From Achromobacter sp. UMC71 (lineage in GTDB: Bacteria > Pseudomonadota > Gammaproteobacteria > Burkholderiales > Burkholderiaceae_B): 64,000 bases of DNA. Position 1 is the stretch's first letter. Each line of letters opens with the position of its first letter. A program made the position numbers and the translations under genes. Under the pieces are notes generated by a model. That model saw nothing but the letters and a program-made list of their open reading frames with translations. It ran no database searches and was not told the origin of the DNA. Below are positions 51,527-60,283 of the stretch, in pieces. The stretch is from the NCBI RefSeq assembly GCF_014170305.1, contig NZ_LZZT01000038.1, positions 29,111-93,110 on the forward strand. The letters run 5' to 3'.

Positions 51527-52441
51527 TCACCCCAACCCCAGCAACCCCTCACACAACCGAGGCGACTTCATCTTCTGCAGCCACCACTTCAACGCCTCCC
51601 CGGGCGCCTCCGCGCGCCACGCATAAGCCACGTGCTCGGTCAAGGACATCCCTTCGTCCGTCTCACACACCACCAGCACCCCTTGCGCCAGATAAGGCGC
51701 CGCCAGCGTCAAGGGTAAATAGCCGCACCCCAGACCGCGTATCTGCGCCTCGATCTTGGCCTGCATCGTCGGCATCACCAGGGTGGGTTGTTCCGCCAGA
51801 ATCCCGCGTGTCTGCGGCGCCAGGTTGCGGGATGTATCGGCGACCACCACCGCGCAATAGCGGGTGATGTCGGCGCGGCTGAGGGGTTGCGGCGCGGAGG
51901 CCAGCGGGTGGTGCGCCGCCACGCAGAACGCGAACTGTGCCTGGCCCATGGCTTGGGAACGGAACGGTCCCGTCGGCTCGCCCGCCGCGCCGGCGCCGAT
52001 TACCAGGTCCGCGCGGCCCGATGTCAGGGCGTCCCAGTTGCCGCTCAGCACCTCTGTCGAGAAGCGCAGCGTCGTGGCTGTGTCCAGGGTCTGGAATTCC
52101 TCGATCAGGTCGTACAGGGGCCGCCACGGCAGCACCGCGCTTACCGCGATGCGCAGCTCCACCTCCCAGCCCGTCGCGATGCGTTTCACCCGGCAGGCCA
52201 GCTCGTCCAGCGATTGCAGCACGTAGCGGCCGTCCTTGAGCAGCGTTTCGCCGGCCGGCGTCAGCAGCGCCCGGTGGCCCGAGCGGTCGAACAGCAGCAC
52301 ATCCAGCCCATCTTCGAGTTTGCGGATCGAATAGGTCACCGCCGACGGCACCTTGCCCAGCTCGCGGGCGGCCTTGGCGAAACTGCCGTGGCGCGCGATG
52401 GCGTCCACCAGGACGAGAAGTTCGGGGGTGATGGGCTGCAT
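51527..52441 (-). CDS. LysR-family transcriptional regulator
   Basis: A 304-residue LysR protein (LLVLVDAIARHGSFAKAARE, then LGKVPSAVTYSIRKLEDGLD), of the YhaJ-like subgroup. GGAG lies 6 bases before the ATG at 52441. It is divergent from the pirin gene at 52620. In enteric bacteria the YhaJ-type regulator neighbours the pirin-like gene yhaK, and the same pairing appears here. A dyad with LysR spacing is at 52461-52475. Confidence 0.9.
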   Translation of the reverse strand: MQPITPELLVLVDAIARHGSFAKAARELGKVPSAVTYSIRKLEDGLDVLLFDRSGHRALLTPAGETLLKDGRYVLQSLDELACRVKRIATGWEVELRIAVSAVLPWRPLYDLIEEFQTLDTATTLRFSTEVLSGNWDALTSGRADLVIGAGAAGEPTGPFRSQAMGQAQFAFCVAAHHPLASAPQPLSRADITRYCAVVVADTSRNLAPQTRGILAEQPTLVMPTMQAKIEAQIRGLGCGYLPLTLAAPYLAQGVLVVCETDEGMSLTEHVAYAWRAEAPGEALKWWLQKMKSPRLCEGLLGLG

Positions 52442-52460
52442 GGGGGGCTCCGGCGAATCG

Positions 52461-52475
52461 TTCAAATAAATTGAA
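52461..52475. promoter_or_regulatory. LysR box in the pirin divergent promoter
   Basis: TTCAA-ATAAA-TTGAA is a perfect dyad that contains T-N11-A (TCAAATAAATTGA). It lies 20 bases upstream of the LysR ATG; a half-site AATTGAA recurs at 52600 just before the pirin gene. Confidence 0.6.
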
Positions 52476-52619
52476 TGTTTTCGTCAAATCATAGCGCCGA
52501 AATAGCTCAGTGACCCATGCACAATGTCATTCATGCCGGTTCGGTAACCCAGCCAAGCGCGACACAGTCAGGCGCTCAAGGTTGCCAGACCATTCACTAA
52601 ATTGAAACAGGAGTCCACC

Positions 52620-53318
52620 ATGCTTACCATTCGCCGCAGCGCCGAGCGGGGCCACGCCAACCACGGGTGGCTCGACTCGTTCCACACTTTTTCGTTCGCC
52701 AACTACTACGACCCCGCCCATATGGGCTTTGGCGCCCTGCGGGTCATCAACGACGATCGCATCGCCGCCGGACGGGGTTTTGGCACCCATGGCCATCGCG
52801 ACATGGAAATCATCACCTACGTGCTTGATGGCGCCATCGCCCACAAAGACAGCATGGGCAGCGGCTCCACCATCCAGCCCGGCAACGTCCAGCGCATGAG
52901 CGCCGGCCGTGGCGTCATGCACTCGGAATTCAACCCGCGTGCCGACGCGGAAACGCATCTGCTGCAAATCTGGATCGAGCCCGATGTCACCGGCATCGCT
53001 CCGGAATACGAGGAAAAGGCGTTCAGCGACGAGCAAAAGCGCGGCCGCCTGCAAGCCCTGGTGTCCGGCGACGGCATTGACGGGTCGATGAAGATCCATC
53101 AGAACGTGCGTCTGTACGCGGGTTTGTTTGACGGCGACGAGTCCGCCACGCTGGAACTGGCCGCCGGCCGCCGTGCCTGGGTGCATGTTGCCCGGGGCAG
53201 CGTGACCGTCAACGGCGTTGAACTGTCGGCGGGCGACGCGGTTGCCATCACTGACGAGACCCGTGTCGCGCTGTCCGGCGGCAAGGACGCCGAAGTGCTG
53301 GTGTTTGACCTGGCCTGA
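52620..53318 (+). CDS. Pirin-family protein (YhaK-like)
   Basis: A 232-residue bicupin of the YhaK type. The N-terminal cupin contains the metal ligands in FGTHGHRDMEIITYVLDG (H63, H65 and the later H in MHSEFN with GRGVMHSE). AGGAG lies 7 bases before the ATG at 52620. It is divergent from a YhaJ-like LysR. Pirins of this type may have quercetinase-like or redox-sensing activity; YhaK was proposed to respond to reactive oxygen. The C-terminal cupin lacks metal ligands. Confidence 0.88.
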   Translation: MLTIRRSAERGHANHGWLDSFHTFSFANYYDPAHMGFGALRVINDDRIAAGRGFGTHGHRDMEIITYVLDGAIAHKDSMGSGSTIQPGNVQRMSAGRGVMHSEFNPRADAETHLLQIWIEPDVTGIAPEYEEKAFSDEQKRGRLQALVSGDGIDGSMKIHQNVRLYAGLFDGDESATLELAAGRRAWVHVARGSVTVNGVELSAGDAVAITDETRVALSGGKDAEVLVFDLA

Positions 53319-53325
53319 GGCCCGC

Positions 53326-53356
53326 GGCCGGGCGGATCGTTGCGATCCGCCCGGCC
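53326..53356 (+). terminator. Long GC-rich hairpin between the pirin genes
   Basis: A perfect 14-base-pair stem (GGCCGGGCGGATCG / CGATCCGCCCGGCC) with a 3-base loop, followed by TTGT. It lies just after the first pirin stop, so it probably terminates or attenuates transcription into the second pirin. Confidence 0.6.
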
Positions 53357-53447
53357 TTGTAATGCACGATGCCGCGCCGGGCGGTGCAGCAATCCAGCGC
53401 CCGGGCTTAAGATGGCCGTAACGGGCCACCCTACAGGAGCACTACCC

Positions 53448-54353
53448 ATGTCCACCTTGTCCCAAGCCGGCGAAAGCCAGATCGAAACCGTGGTGGTGCC
53501 GCGCACCAGCGACCTGGGCGGCTTCGAAGTCCGCCGCGCGCTGCCGTCGGCGCAGCGCCGTACCGTCGGCCCCTTTGTTTTCCTGGACCACATGGGCCCC
53601 GTGGAATTCACGGCCGGGTCCGGCATCGACGTGCGTCCGCATCCGCACATCGGCCTGTCCACCGTGACCTATCTGTACGAAGGCTCGATGGTGCACCGTG
53701 ACGGCGTGGGCAACACCAAGACCATCCTGCCCGGCGAAGTGAACTGGATGACGGCCGGGCGCGGCATCGTCCACTCCGAACGTTCGTCGCCGGAAAGCCG
53801 GCAGGCCGCGCAGCGCCTCTGTGGCCTGCAGATCTGGGTGGGCTTGCCGAAAGCGCATGAAGAAACCGATCCGGGCTTTGCCCACTATGGCCTGGACGCC
53901 CAGCCCGTGATCGAAGGCGAGGGCGTGCGCGCCCAGGTCGTGGCCGGATCGTTGTTCGGCAAGACCTCGGCGGTCAAGACCCATTCGCCGCTGTTCTATG
54001 GCGACCTGCAGTTGCAGGCCGGCGCTGTCACGGTGCTGCCCGCCGAACACGAGGAGCGCGCCGCCTACCTGGCCATCGGGTCGGTTGAGGTGGACGGCCA
54101 GGTGTTCGACAGCGGCCGCCTGATCGTCTTCGCGCCGGGCCGCCCCGTGCAGATCCGCGCTCGCACCCACGCACGCTTTGCCGTGCTGGGCGGCGAGCCC
54201 CTGGAAGGGCCGCGCTTCATCTGGTGGAACTTCGTGTCCAGCAGCAAGGACCGCATCGAGCAGGCCAAAGAGCAATGGCAGCGCAACCGCTTCGGCCAGA
54301 CCGTGCCGGGCGACGAAACCGAGTTCATCCCGCTGCCCCCGCCGCGGGCGTGA
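53448..54353 (+). CDS. Pirin-family protein
   Basis: A 301-residue bicupin pirin, longer than its neighbour. The hallmark segment VGPFVFLDHMGP is followed by HPHIGLSTVTYLYEG (metal His residues) and GRGIVHSER (third ligand region), and the C-terminal GPRFIWWNFVSS is typical. AGGAG lies 8-9 bases before the ATG. It is the second pirin in tandem; sequence relation to the first is distant, so this is not a recent duplication. Function likely redox or stress related. Confidence 0.9.
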   Translation: MSTLSQAGESQIETVVVPRTSDLGGFEVRRALPSAQRRTVGPFVFLDHMGPVEFTAGSGIDVRPHPHIGLSTVTYLYEGSMVHRDGVGNTKTILPGEVNWMTAGRGIVHSERSSPESRQAAQRLCGLQIWVGLPKAHEETDPGFAHYGLDAQPVIEGEGVRAQVVAGSLFGKTSAVKTHSPLFYGDLQLQAGAVTVLPAEHEERAAYLAIGSVEVDGQVFDSGRLIVFAPGRPVQIRARTHARFAVLGGEPLEGPRFIWWNFVSSSKDRIEQAKEQWQRNRFGQTVPGDETEFIPLPPPRA

Positions 54354-54414
54354 TCGGCGCGCGCAGCAGTATGATGCGCATCCCTGACTTGATAACAATA
54401 GGGATGGAGACATC

Positions 54415-55389
54415 ATGCAACGCTTTACCCTGAACGCGCTGCGCGGCCTGGCCGCGCTGGCGCTGGTCCACGGCGCCGCCGCGCAGGCCGCCGGCTATCC
54501 GGCCAAGCCCATCACGTTCATCGTGCCCTACACCGCGGGCGGCACCACCGATCTGGTGGCGCGCACGGCCGGCCAGAAAGTGGCCGAGAAACTGGGCCAG
54601 CCCGTCATCGTCGAAAACCGTCCCGGCGCGGGCGGCAATATCGGCATGGACGCCGTGGCCCGCGCCGCGCCGGACGGCTACACCATCGGCTTCGGTGCCA
54701 TTTCCACCAACGCGCTCAACCCGTTCGTCTACCCGTCGATGCCGTTCGACCCGACCAAGGACTTTACGGGCGTCAGCATGCTGGGCGCGTCCTCGGTGGT
54801 GCTGGAAACCGGCCCGTCCCTGAAGGTCGATAGCGTCAAGGACCTGGTGGCCTATGCCAAGCAGCATCCCGGCACCGCGTTCGGCACGCCTGGCACGGGC
54901 ACGTCGATGCACCTGGCCGGCGTGATGTTCGACCAGCTGACCGGCGCCGGCATGCAGCACATTCCGTACAAGGGCAGCGCGCAGGCGCTGAACGACCTGT
55001 TGGGCGGCCACTTGCCGGTGATGTTCGACAACCTGCCGGCGTCCTTGCCGCACATCAAGTCGGGCAAGGTCCACGCCCTGGCGGTCACTGGCAGCAAGCG
55101 CGCGCCCGCGCTGCCCGACGTGCCGACCCTGGCCGAGCTCGGCTACGGCGCGGCGGTGGTGGATCCGTGGTTCGCGGTATACGGCCCGGCCAAGATGCCG
55201 CCGGAAGTCACGAACGTGCTCAGCGCCGCGTTCCGCGAGGCGCTGGCCATGCCGGACGTGAAGGACAAGCTGGAACAGGCCGGTTTCATGCCCTATGGCT
55301 CGACGCCCGAGGAAGTGGAGCGCCTGACCCGCAGCCAGTACGAGTCCTTCAAGGCGCTGTCGCAGAAGGTCAAGCTGTCGGCGGATTGA
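54415..55389 (+). CDS. Bug/TctC-family periplasmic receptor
   Basis: A 324-residue receptor with a signal peptide (MQRFTLNALRGLAALALVHG, cleavage near AQA-AGY). Motifs: FIVPYTAGGTTDLVAR, VENRPGAGGNIGM, APDGYT, IPYKGSAQALNDLLG and LPDVPTLAELG. It has its own short leader region (61 bases after the second pirin), with GGGATGGAG before the ATG. No enzyme gene is adjacent, so no ligand can be proposed. Confidence 0.92.
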   Translation: MQRFTLNALRGLAALALVHGAAAQAAGYPAKPITFIVPYTAGGTTDLVARTAGQKVAEKLGQPVIVENRPGAGGNIGMDAVARAAPDGYTIGFGAISTNALNPFVYPSMPFDPTKDFTGVSMLGASSVVLETGPSLKVDSVKDLVAYAKQHPGTAFGTPGTGTSMHLAGVMFDQLTGAGMQHIPYKGSAQALNDLLGGHLPVMFDNLPASLPHIKSGKVHALAVTGSKRAPALPDVPTLAELGYGAAVVDPWFAVYGPAKMPPEVTNVLSAAFREALAMPDVKDKLEQAGFMPYGSTPEEVERLTRSQYESFKALSQKVKLSAD

Positions 55390-55479
55390 TGGCAGGCAAG
55401 TCCAAGGCCGCTTGAGCCTGGCCTGCCGCAACCGGCTGCGGGCATGGGCGAGGTCGCCCTGGTCCTGCCCGCTTGGCGG

Positions 55480-56256
55480 CTAGCGGCCGCGTGCGAAGAC
55501 CTGTTCGCGCTGCTCGGCCAGCGTTTCGCGGCGGATGAAGGCGCGCACGAAATCGTCGGCCGGGTGGTGATGCAGGTTGTAGGGCGTGTCCCATTGGGCG
55601 ATGCGCCCGGCCGCCATCACGCCGATGCGATCGGCAATGGCGAAGGCCTCGGCCTGGTTGTGCGTGACCAGGATGGCGGTGTGGCCGGTGGTCTTGAGGA
55701 TCTCGCGCACCTCGAACGCCAGCCGTTCGCGGGTGTCCACGTCCAGGTTGGAAAACGGTTCGTCCAGCAACAGCAGGTCGGGCGAGGGCGCCAGGGCCCG
55801 CGCCAGCGCCACGCGCTGCTGCTGGCCGCCGGAGATCTCGTGCGGAAAGCTGTTGGCGGCATGCGCCAGGCCCACCAGCGTCAGCATTTCCTCGATGCGG
55901 CGGGCGCGTTCGGCGCGTTCCAGGCGGCGCAGGCCGAAGCCCACGTTGTCGGCCACCGACAGGTGCGGAAACAGCGCGTAGTCCTGGAACATCATGCCCA
56001 CGCGGCGCTTTTCAGGCGCGACTTGCAGGGTGGCGGACGAGATGACCGTGCCGTCCAGCAAGATGCGGCCTGCGCGCACCGGCTCGAAGCCCGCGATGGC
56101 GCGCAGCACCGTGGTCTTGCCGCAGCCGGATTCCCCGAGCAGGCAGCCGATATGGCCGGCGGGCAGGCCCAGCGTCAGGTCCTGCACCACGGGGCGCACG
56201 CCCTTAGGTGTGTCGTAGGCCAGTGAAATATGGTCGAGTTCAAGCAGATCGGGCAC
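55480..56256 (-). CDS. fbpC: Ferric iron ABC transporter ATP-binding protein (FbpC-like)
   Basis: A 258-residue ABC ATPase: Walker A GESGCGKTT, Q-loop MMFQDYALFPHL, signature ISGGQQQRVALA, Walker B LLLLDEPFSNLD and switch LVTHNQAEA. It is shorter than many FbpC/PotA-type subunits (about 350 residues): the C-terminal regulatory OB-fold is missing. The start is a GTG at 56256; a TTG at 56265, overlapping the permease stop as TTGA, is the alternative. Last gene of the fbpA-fbpB-fbpC operon. Confidence 0.88.
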   Translation of the reverse strand: MPDLLELDHISLAYDTPKGVRPVVQDLTLGLPAGHIGCLLGESGCGKTTVLRAIAGFEPVRAGRILLDGTVISSATLQVAPEKRRVGMMFQDYALFPHLSVADNVGFGLRRLERAERARRIEEMLTLVGLAHAANSFPHEISGGQQQRVALARALAPSPDLLLLDEPFSNLDVDTRERLAFEVREILKTTGHTAILVTHNQAEAFAIADRIGVMAAGRIAQWDTPYNLHHHPADDFVRAFIRRETLAEQREQVFARGR

Positions 56257-56261
56257 GGTGA

Positions 56262-57932
56262 TCAATGTCCCATTTTCAGATTGGTGCGCGCCAGCAGAAT
56301 CACGGGCAACAGGCCGGCCAGCACGATGGCCAGCGCCGCGACGGCGCCTTCTTCGTAGGTGCCGCGGGCCGCTTCGGCGTAGAGCCAGGTGGCGAGTGTG
56401 TCGAAATTCATCGGCCGTAGCAGCAGCGTGGCCGGCAGTTCTTTCATGGCATCCACGAACACCAGCAGCGCGCTGGCCGCCAGGGCGGGGCGCAGCAGCG
56501 GCAGGTGGACGCGGCGCAGCGTGCCGGCGGACGTTTCGCCCAGCAGGCGCGAGGCCTGTTCCAGCGACGGCGGCACGCGGGCCAGGCCCGCTTCCAGCGC
56601 ACCCGTCGAAATGGCCAAGAAGCGGATGGCGTAGGCACATACCAGCGCGGCCATCGAACCCATCAGGAACAGGCCCGTGCCCCCAAAGACCTTGGCTACG
56701 GCGGTATCGATCCAGACGAATGGGGTGAGCAGGCCGATGGCCAGCACGGTGCCGGGCACGGCATAGCCCAGGCTGGCGATGCGGGCGCAGGCGCGGCCAG
56801 GGTTGAAGCCGCCGCTTTCGCGCAGCGTGCGGCCGGCCCAGGCCACGATCAGGCCGCAGACCAGCGTGACGATGGTGGCGCTGAACGCGACGATGAGCGT
56901 GTTGCTCAGGCCGTTGAGCAGTTGGTGGGACACGCCGCCCACCAGATGCAGGCGCTTGTAGGTTTCAACCACCAGGTACAACGCGGGCGCGACAAAGCCG
57001 ATCAGCACCGGAATCCAGCCCAGCACCGCGGCCAGGACGGCGGCCGGGCCGCGCAACCGGCGCGGCTGCATCGGCCGCATGCGCTGCGTATTGGCGTAAC
57101 GCTGGCGCTTGCGGCCGTGGCGCTCCAGCAGGATCAGCCCGATCACGATGGCCAGCATGGTCAGCGCGATCTGCGCGGCACCCGCCAGGTCCGAGCGCGT
57201 GACCCAGGTGGTGTAGACGGACACGGTCAGCGTCTGCACGCCCAGGAATTCCGAGGCGCCGATGTCGTTCAGGGTTTCCAGCAGCGCCAGGCTGACGCCG
57301 ACCACGATGGCCGGGCGCGCCAGCGGGAGCGCCACGCGAAAGAACACGCCGTAGCGGCCGGCCCCCAGGGTGCGGGCCGCCTCCAGCAGGCTGGCGGCCT
57401 GCGTCATGAACATGACGCGGGTGCTCAGGTACACATAGGGGTAAAGCACGAAGCCCAGCACGAAGATGGCGCCGTAGATCGAGCGCAGGTCCGGCAGCCG
57501 GAACTGGCGCGGACTGTCGTAGCCCAGCAGCGCGCGCAGGGCGGTCTGGATCGGACCGATCGGGTGCAGCAGGTCCAGGTAGGCGAAGGCAATGATGTAG
57601 GTGGGCACCGCCAGCGGCAGCAAGAGCGCCCAGGTCAGCGCGCGCCGCGAGGGAAATTCATAGGCCGTCACCAGCCAGGCCGAGCCCGTGCCGAGCAGCG
57701 TGACCAGCACGCCCACGCCGGCCAGCAGCATGGCGGTATTGGCCAGGGCCTGGGGCAGCACATAGTTGGCCAGGTGCTGCCAGTGCGACAGGTCGCCGCC
57801 CAGCGCCCACCACACCAGTGTCAGTACGGGCGCCAGCACGGCCAGGGCGATCAGGGCGGCACCGGCCAGCCAGCCGGCGCCGCGTTCAGCCCAGCGCAAA
57901 CGCAGCGGCCGGGGCAGGGTATCGGTATGCAT
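56262..57932 (-). CDS. fbpB: Ferric iron ABC transporter permease (FbpB-like, fused two-domain)
   Basis: A 556-residue inner-membrane protein consisting of two permease halves, as in FbpB/SfuB/HitB. About twelve hydrophobic helices are visible. Each half has an EAA-type loop: EAARTLGAGRYGVFFRVALP (about 184-203) and EQASRLLGETSAGTLRRVHL (about 462-481). It follows fbpA after a 161-base gap that holds a hairpin, and overlaps or abuts fbpC. Confidence 0.92.
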   Translation of the reverse strand: MHTDTLPRPLRLRWAERGAGWLAGAALIALAVLAPVLTLVWWALGGDLSHWQHLANYVLPQALANTAMLLAGVGVLVTLLGTGSAWLVTAYEFPSRRALTWALLLPLAVPTYIIAFAYLDLLHPIGPIQTALRALLGYDSPRQFRLPDLRSIYGAIFVLGFVLYPYVYLSTRVMFMTQAASLLEAARTLGAGRYGVFFRVALPLARPAIVVGVSLALLETLNDIGASEFLGVQTLTVSVYTTWVTRSDLAGAAQIALTMLAIVIGLILLERHGRKRQRYANTQRMRPMQPRRLRGPAAVLAAVLGWIPVLIGFVAPALYLVVETYKRLHLVGGVSHQLLNGLSNTLIVAFSATIVTLVCGLIVAWAGRTLRESGGFNPGRACARIASLGYAVPGTVLAIGLLTPFVWIDTAVAKVFGGTGLFLMGSMAALVCAYAIRFLAISTGALEAGLARVPPSLEQASRLLGETSAGTLRRVHLPLLRPALAASALLVFVDAMKELPATLLLRPMNFDTLATWLYAEAARGTYEEGAVAALAIVLAGLLPVILLARTNLKMGH

Positions 57933-58064
57933 GCTTCAGAAAAGGTGCTGCTTCAGGAGTGCTGCGGGAACGACGCCGCGGGCGGCGCTTGGAGCGTCAA
58001 GGCCTGCCGCCGCCCACATCGGAACGGATCCGGCTTGGGCGAGGGCAGGCCTGATTGCAGGCGG

Positions 58065-58082
58065 GCGGCGCCAGGGCGCCGC
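58065..58082 (-). promoter_or_regulatory. Hairpin between fbpA and fbpB
   Basis: GCGGCGCC-AG-GGCGCCGC is a perfect 8-base-pair stem in the fbpA-fbpB gap, 12 bases beyond the fbpA stop, without a T-run. Such hairpins after a binding-protein gene commonly stabilise its mRNA or reduce read-through so that the binding protein is made in excess. Confidence 0.4.
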
Positions 58083-58093
58083 TTTGCCGCGGG

Positions 58094-59137
58094 TCAGTTG
58101 TCGAAACCGACCTTGTCCACCAGTTCGCTGGCTTGCTTGCGGTACTTGGCGATCTCGGTCAGGGGCAGGGGGTCGATCTTCAGCTCGCCGAAGCTGGCGA
58201 TGACCGGGTCGAGCTTGACGCCCTTGCGCACCGGGTATTCGTAGTTGGCCTGGGCGTACAGCGCCTGGGCGGGTTCCGACACCAGGAAGTCCAGCAGCTT
58301 GACTGCGTTGGCTTTGTTGGGCGCGTTGGCGGCCACGGCGGCGCCGCTGACGTTCACGTGGGTGCCGCCGCTCTTGGCGTTGGCAAAAGTCGGACGGATG
58401 ACCTTGATGGCGTCGCCCCATTTGCGGGCGTCGGTGCCGGCTTCGGCGTTCTTCATGTGGCCGACGTAGTAGGCGTTGGCCAGGCCGATGTCGCAGATGC
58501 CGCCCAGGATGTCGCGAGCCACGTCGCGGTCGCCGCCGGCGGCCTTGCGGGCCAGGTTGGCCTTGACGCCGCGCAGCCATTTCTCGGTGGCTTCGGCGCC
58601 GTCATGGGCGATCATCGAGGCGACCATGGCGGTGTTGTAGGGGTGCTGACCCGAGCGGATGCAGACCTTGCCCTTCCACTTGGGGTCGGCCAGGTCTTCG
58701 TAGCGGAAGCTTTCCAGCTTCAGGTCTTTTTCGACGTACAGCACGCGGTCGCGCAGCGACAGGGCAAACCACTTGCCGTCGGCGCCGCGCAGGTTGGCCG
58801 GAATGACCGATTCCAGCGTTTGCGACTTGACCGATTGGGTCACGCCGCCATCCACGAGGTCCAGCAGGTTGCCGATGTCCACGGTCATCAGCACGTCGGC
58901 GGGCGACTTGGCGCCTTCGGCCTTGACGCGTTCGAGCAGGCCGTCCTTGACGAAGACGGTGTTGACCTTGATGCCGCTTTCCTTGGTGAAGGCGTCCAGC
59001 AGCGGCTGGATCAGCTTGGGTTCACGCGTGGTGTACAGGCTGACTTCCTCGGCGGCGTGGGCCGGGACGGCAAACGCGGCGGCGCCGGCCAGGGCCAGGG
59101 TGCGCAGCAGCGATTTCATTTGGGGACGCATAGACAT
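58094..59137 (-). CDS. fbpA: Ferric iron ABC transporter substrate-binding protein (FbpA/FutA-like)
   Basis: A 347-residue periplasmic iron-binding protein. The signal peptide ends near AHA-AEE (residue 29). The mature opening EVSLYTTREPKLIQPLLDAF and the iron-binding tyrosine pair in LANAYYVGHM are those of the FutA/FbpA group. GGAG lies 7 bases before the ATG. A Fur-like box lies 80 bases upstream (59217-59235). It would bind Fe3+ in the periplasm and hand it to the FbpBC transporter. Confidence 0.92.
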   Translation of the reverse strand: MSMRPQMKSLLRTLALAGAAAFAVPAHAAEEVSLYTTREPKLIQPLLDAFTKESGIKVNTVFVKDGLLERVKAEGAKSPADVLMTVDIGNLLDLVDGGVTQSVKSQTLESVIPANLRGADGKWFALSLRDRVLYVEKDLKLESFRYEDLADPKWKGKVCIRSGQHPYNTAMVASMIAHDGAEATEKWLRGVKANLARKAAGGDRDVARDILGGICDIGLANAYYVGHMKNAEAGTDARKWGDAIKVIRPTFANAKSGGTHVNVSGAAVAANAPNKANAVKLLDFLVSEPAQALYAQANYEYPVRKGVKLDPVIASFGELKIDPLPLTEIAKYRKQASELVDKVGFDN

Positions 59138-59216
59138 GAAGGAACTCCGGCAAGGTCGGCAGCGGTCAACGCCACGGCGGGCAGGGCATTGGCGCTACGC
59201 AAAACGGTCTGCTAAC

Positions 59217-59235
59217 GAAAATGATTATCAAGTGA
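59217..59235. promoter_or_regulatory. Fur-like box upstream of fbpA
   Basis: GAAAATGATTATCAAGTGA matches 13 of 19 positions of the classical Fur consensus GATAATGATAATCATTATC, with an intact AATGAT-ATCA core. It is 80 bases upstream of fbpA, the expected operator position for iron repression. Confidence 0.7.
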
Positions 59236-59333
59236 GAGCCGGACAATAACAGGAAGTTTTAAGCCGTTCAACTATTCGTAAGACTGCCGCCCCGACCCTT
59301 GATTCCTATCAATACGGCATAAGGGTATTACGG

Positions 59334-59352
59334 AATAATGAGAGCAATTATC
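59334..59352. promoter_or_regulatory. Second Fur-like box, upstream of fpr
   Basis: AATAATGAGAGCAATTATC matches 14 of 19 positions of the Fur consensus, with both outer arms preserved (ATAATGA and ATTATC). It lies 126 bases upstream of the ferredoxin-NADP reductase ATG and 197 from fbpA, so it may control the reductase or act with the first box. Confidence 0.6.
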
Positions 59353-59369
59353 ATCGAGACCTAGTAGAA

Positions 59370-59383
59370 TAGGGTCAACCCTA
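59370..59383. promoter_or_regulatory. Palindrome upstream of fpr
   Basis: TAGGGT-CA-ACCCTA is a perfect dyad 95 bases before the fpr ATG. It is not Fur-like. It might be the site of a redox regulator acting on the reductase gene. Confidence 0.4.
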
Positions 59384-59477
59384 ATACCGGCCGCGTCTTT
59401 TGTGCGGTGCGGTCTGACCACGCGGTGCAAGTCGGGTTCGATGGCCTGCTCCTTGTTCCGCTCCTAATAGATACGAC

Positions 59478-60254
59478 ATGGCTGCTTTCAATACCGAGCG
59501 CGTGCTTAGCGTGCACCACTGGAACGACACCCTGTTTTCCTTTACGACCACGCGTGACGCGGCCTTGCGGTTCCACAACGGCCACTTCGTCATGATCGGC
59601 CTGGAAGTCGAAGGCAAGCCCCTGTTGCGGGCTTACAGCATCGCCAGCGCCAACTACGAAGAAAACCTCGAATTCCTCAGCATCAAGGTGCAGAACGGTC
59701 CGTTGACTTCGCGCCTGCAACATCTGAAGGAAGGCGACACCATCCTGGTCAGCCGCAAGCCGGTGGGCACGCTGGTGGTCGACGATCTGAAGCCCGCCAA
59801 GCATCTGTTCCTGTTCGGCACGGGCACGGGCCTGGCGCCCTTCATGAGCATCATCAAGGACCCGGACGTCTACGAACGCTTCGACAAGGTCATCCTGGTG
59901 CACGGCGTGCGTTGGGTCAGCGAACTGGCCTACGCCGACTTCATCGAAAAAGAACTGCCCAACAACGAGTTCTTCGGCGATGTGGTGCGCGAAAAGCTGG
60001 TCTATTACCCGACCGTCACGCGCGAGCCGTTCCGCAACCAGGGCCGCATCACCGAACTGATGGAAAACGGCAAGCTGTGCGCCGACATCGGCATTCCCCA
60101 GATCAACCCTGAAACCGATCGCGCGATGATCTGCGGCAGCCCGCATATGCTGGCCGACATCAGCGCCATGCTGGACAAGCGCGGTTTCGTGGTGTCCCCG
60201 GGCGTGGGTCAGCCGGGCGACTACGTGGTCGAACGCGCCTTCGTCGACAAATAA
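59478..60254 (+). CDS. fpr: Ferredoxin/flavodoxin-NADP+ reductase
   Basis: A 258-residue FAD-containing reductase. The FAD motif is LRAYSIAS (R-x-Y-S, about residues 50-57), and the NADP-binding segments are LFGTGTGLAPFMSII (about 113-127) and ICGSPHML. The C-terminus VERAFVDK resembles the bacterial subclass I enzymes that keep a short tail after the last aromatic-containing strand. It transfers electrons between NADPH and ferredoxin or flavodoxin, feeding Fe-S and oxidative-stress systems. It is divergent from fbpA behind Fur-like boxes, suggesting iron control, and followed by a strong terminator. Confidence 0.92.
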   Translation: MAAFNTERVLSVHHWNDTLFSFTTTRDAALRFHNGHFVMIGLEVEGKPLLRAYSIASANYEENLEFLSIKVQNGPLTSRLQHLKEGDTILVSRKPVGTLVVDDLKPAKHLFLFGTGTGLAPFMSIIKDPDVYERFDKVILVHGVRWVSELAYADFIEKELPNNEFFGDVVREKLVYYPTVTREPFRNQGRITELMENGKLCADIGIPQINPETDRAMICGSPHMLADISAMLDKRGFVVSPGVGQPGDYVVERAFVDK

Positions 60255-60283
60255 AGCCGTAGCGGCGTTTGCCGTTGTAAGGC

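Larger units (their letters stand above)
59138..59477. other. Divergent iron-controlled promoter region
   Basis: This 340-base gap holds no gene. It carries two Fur-like boxes (59217-59235 and 59334-59352) and a TAGGGT-CA-ACCCTA palindrome (59370-59383), in unusually AT-rich DNA, between fbpA and the ferredoxin-NADP reductase gene. Confidence 0.6.

Noticed and set aside
56505..58244. 579-codon plus-strand frame opposite fbpB
   Set aside because: Antisense to a permease with clear transmembrane helices and EAA loops; the translation is a Gly/Gln/Arg/His run without domains.
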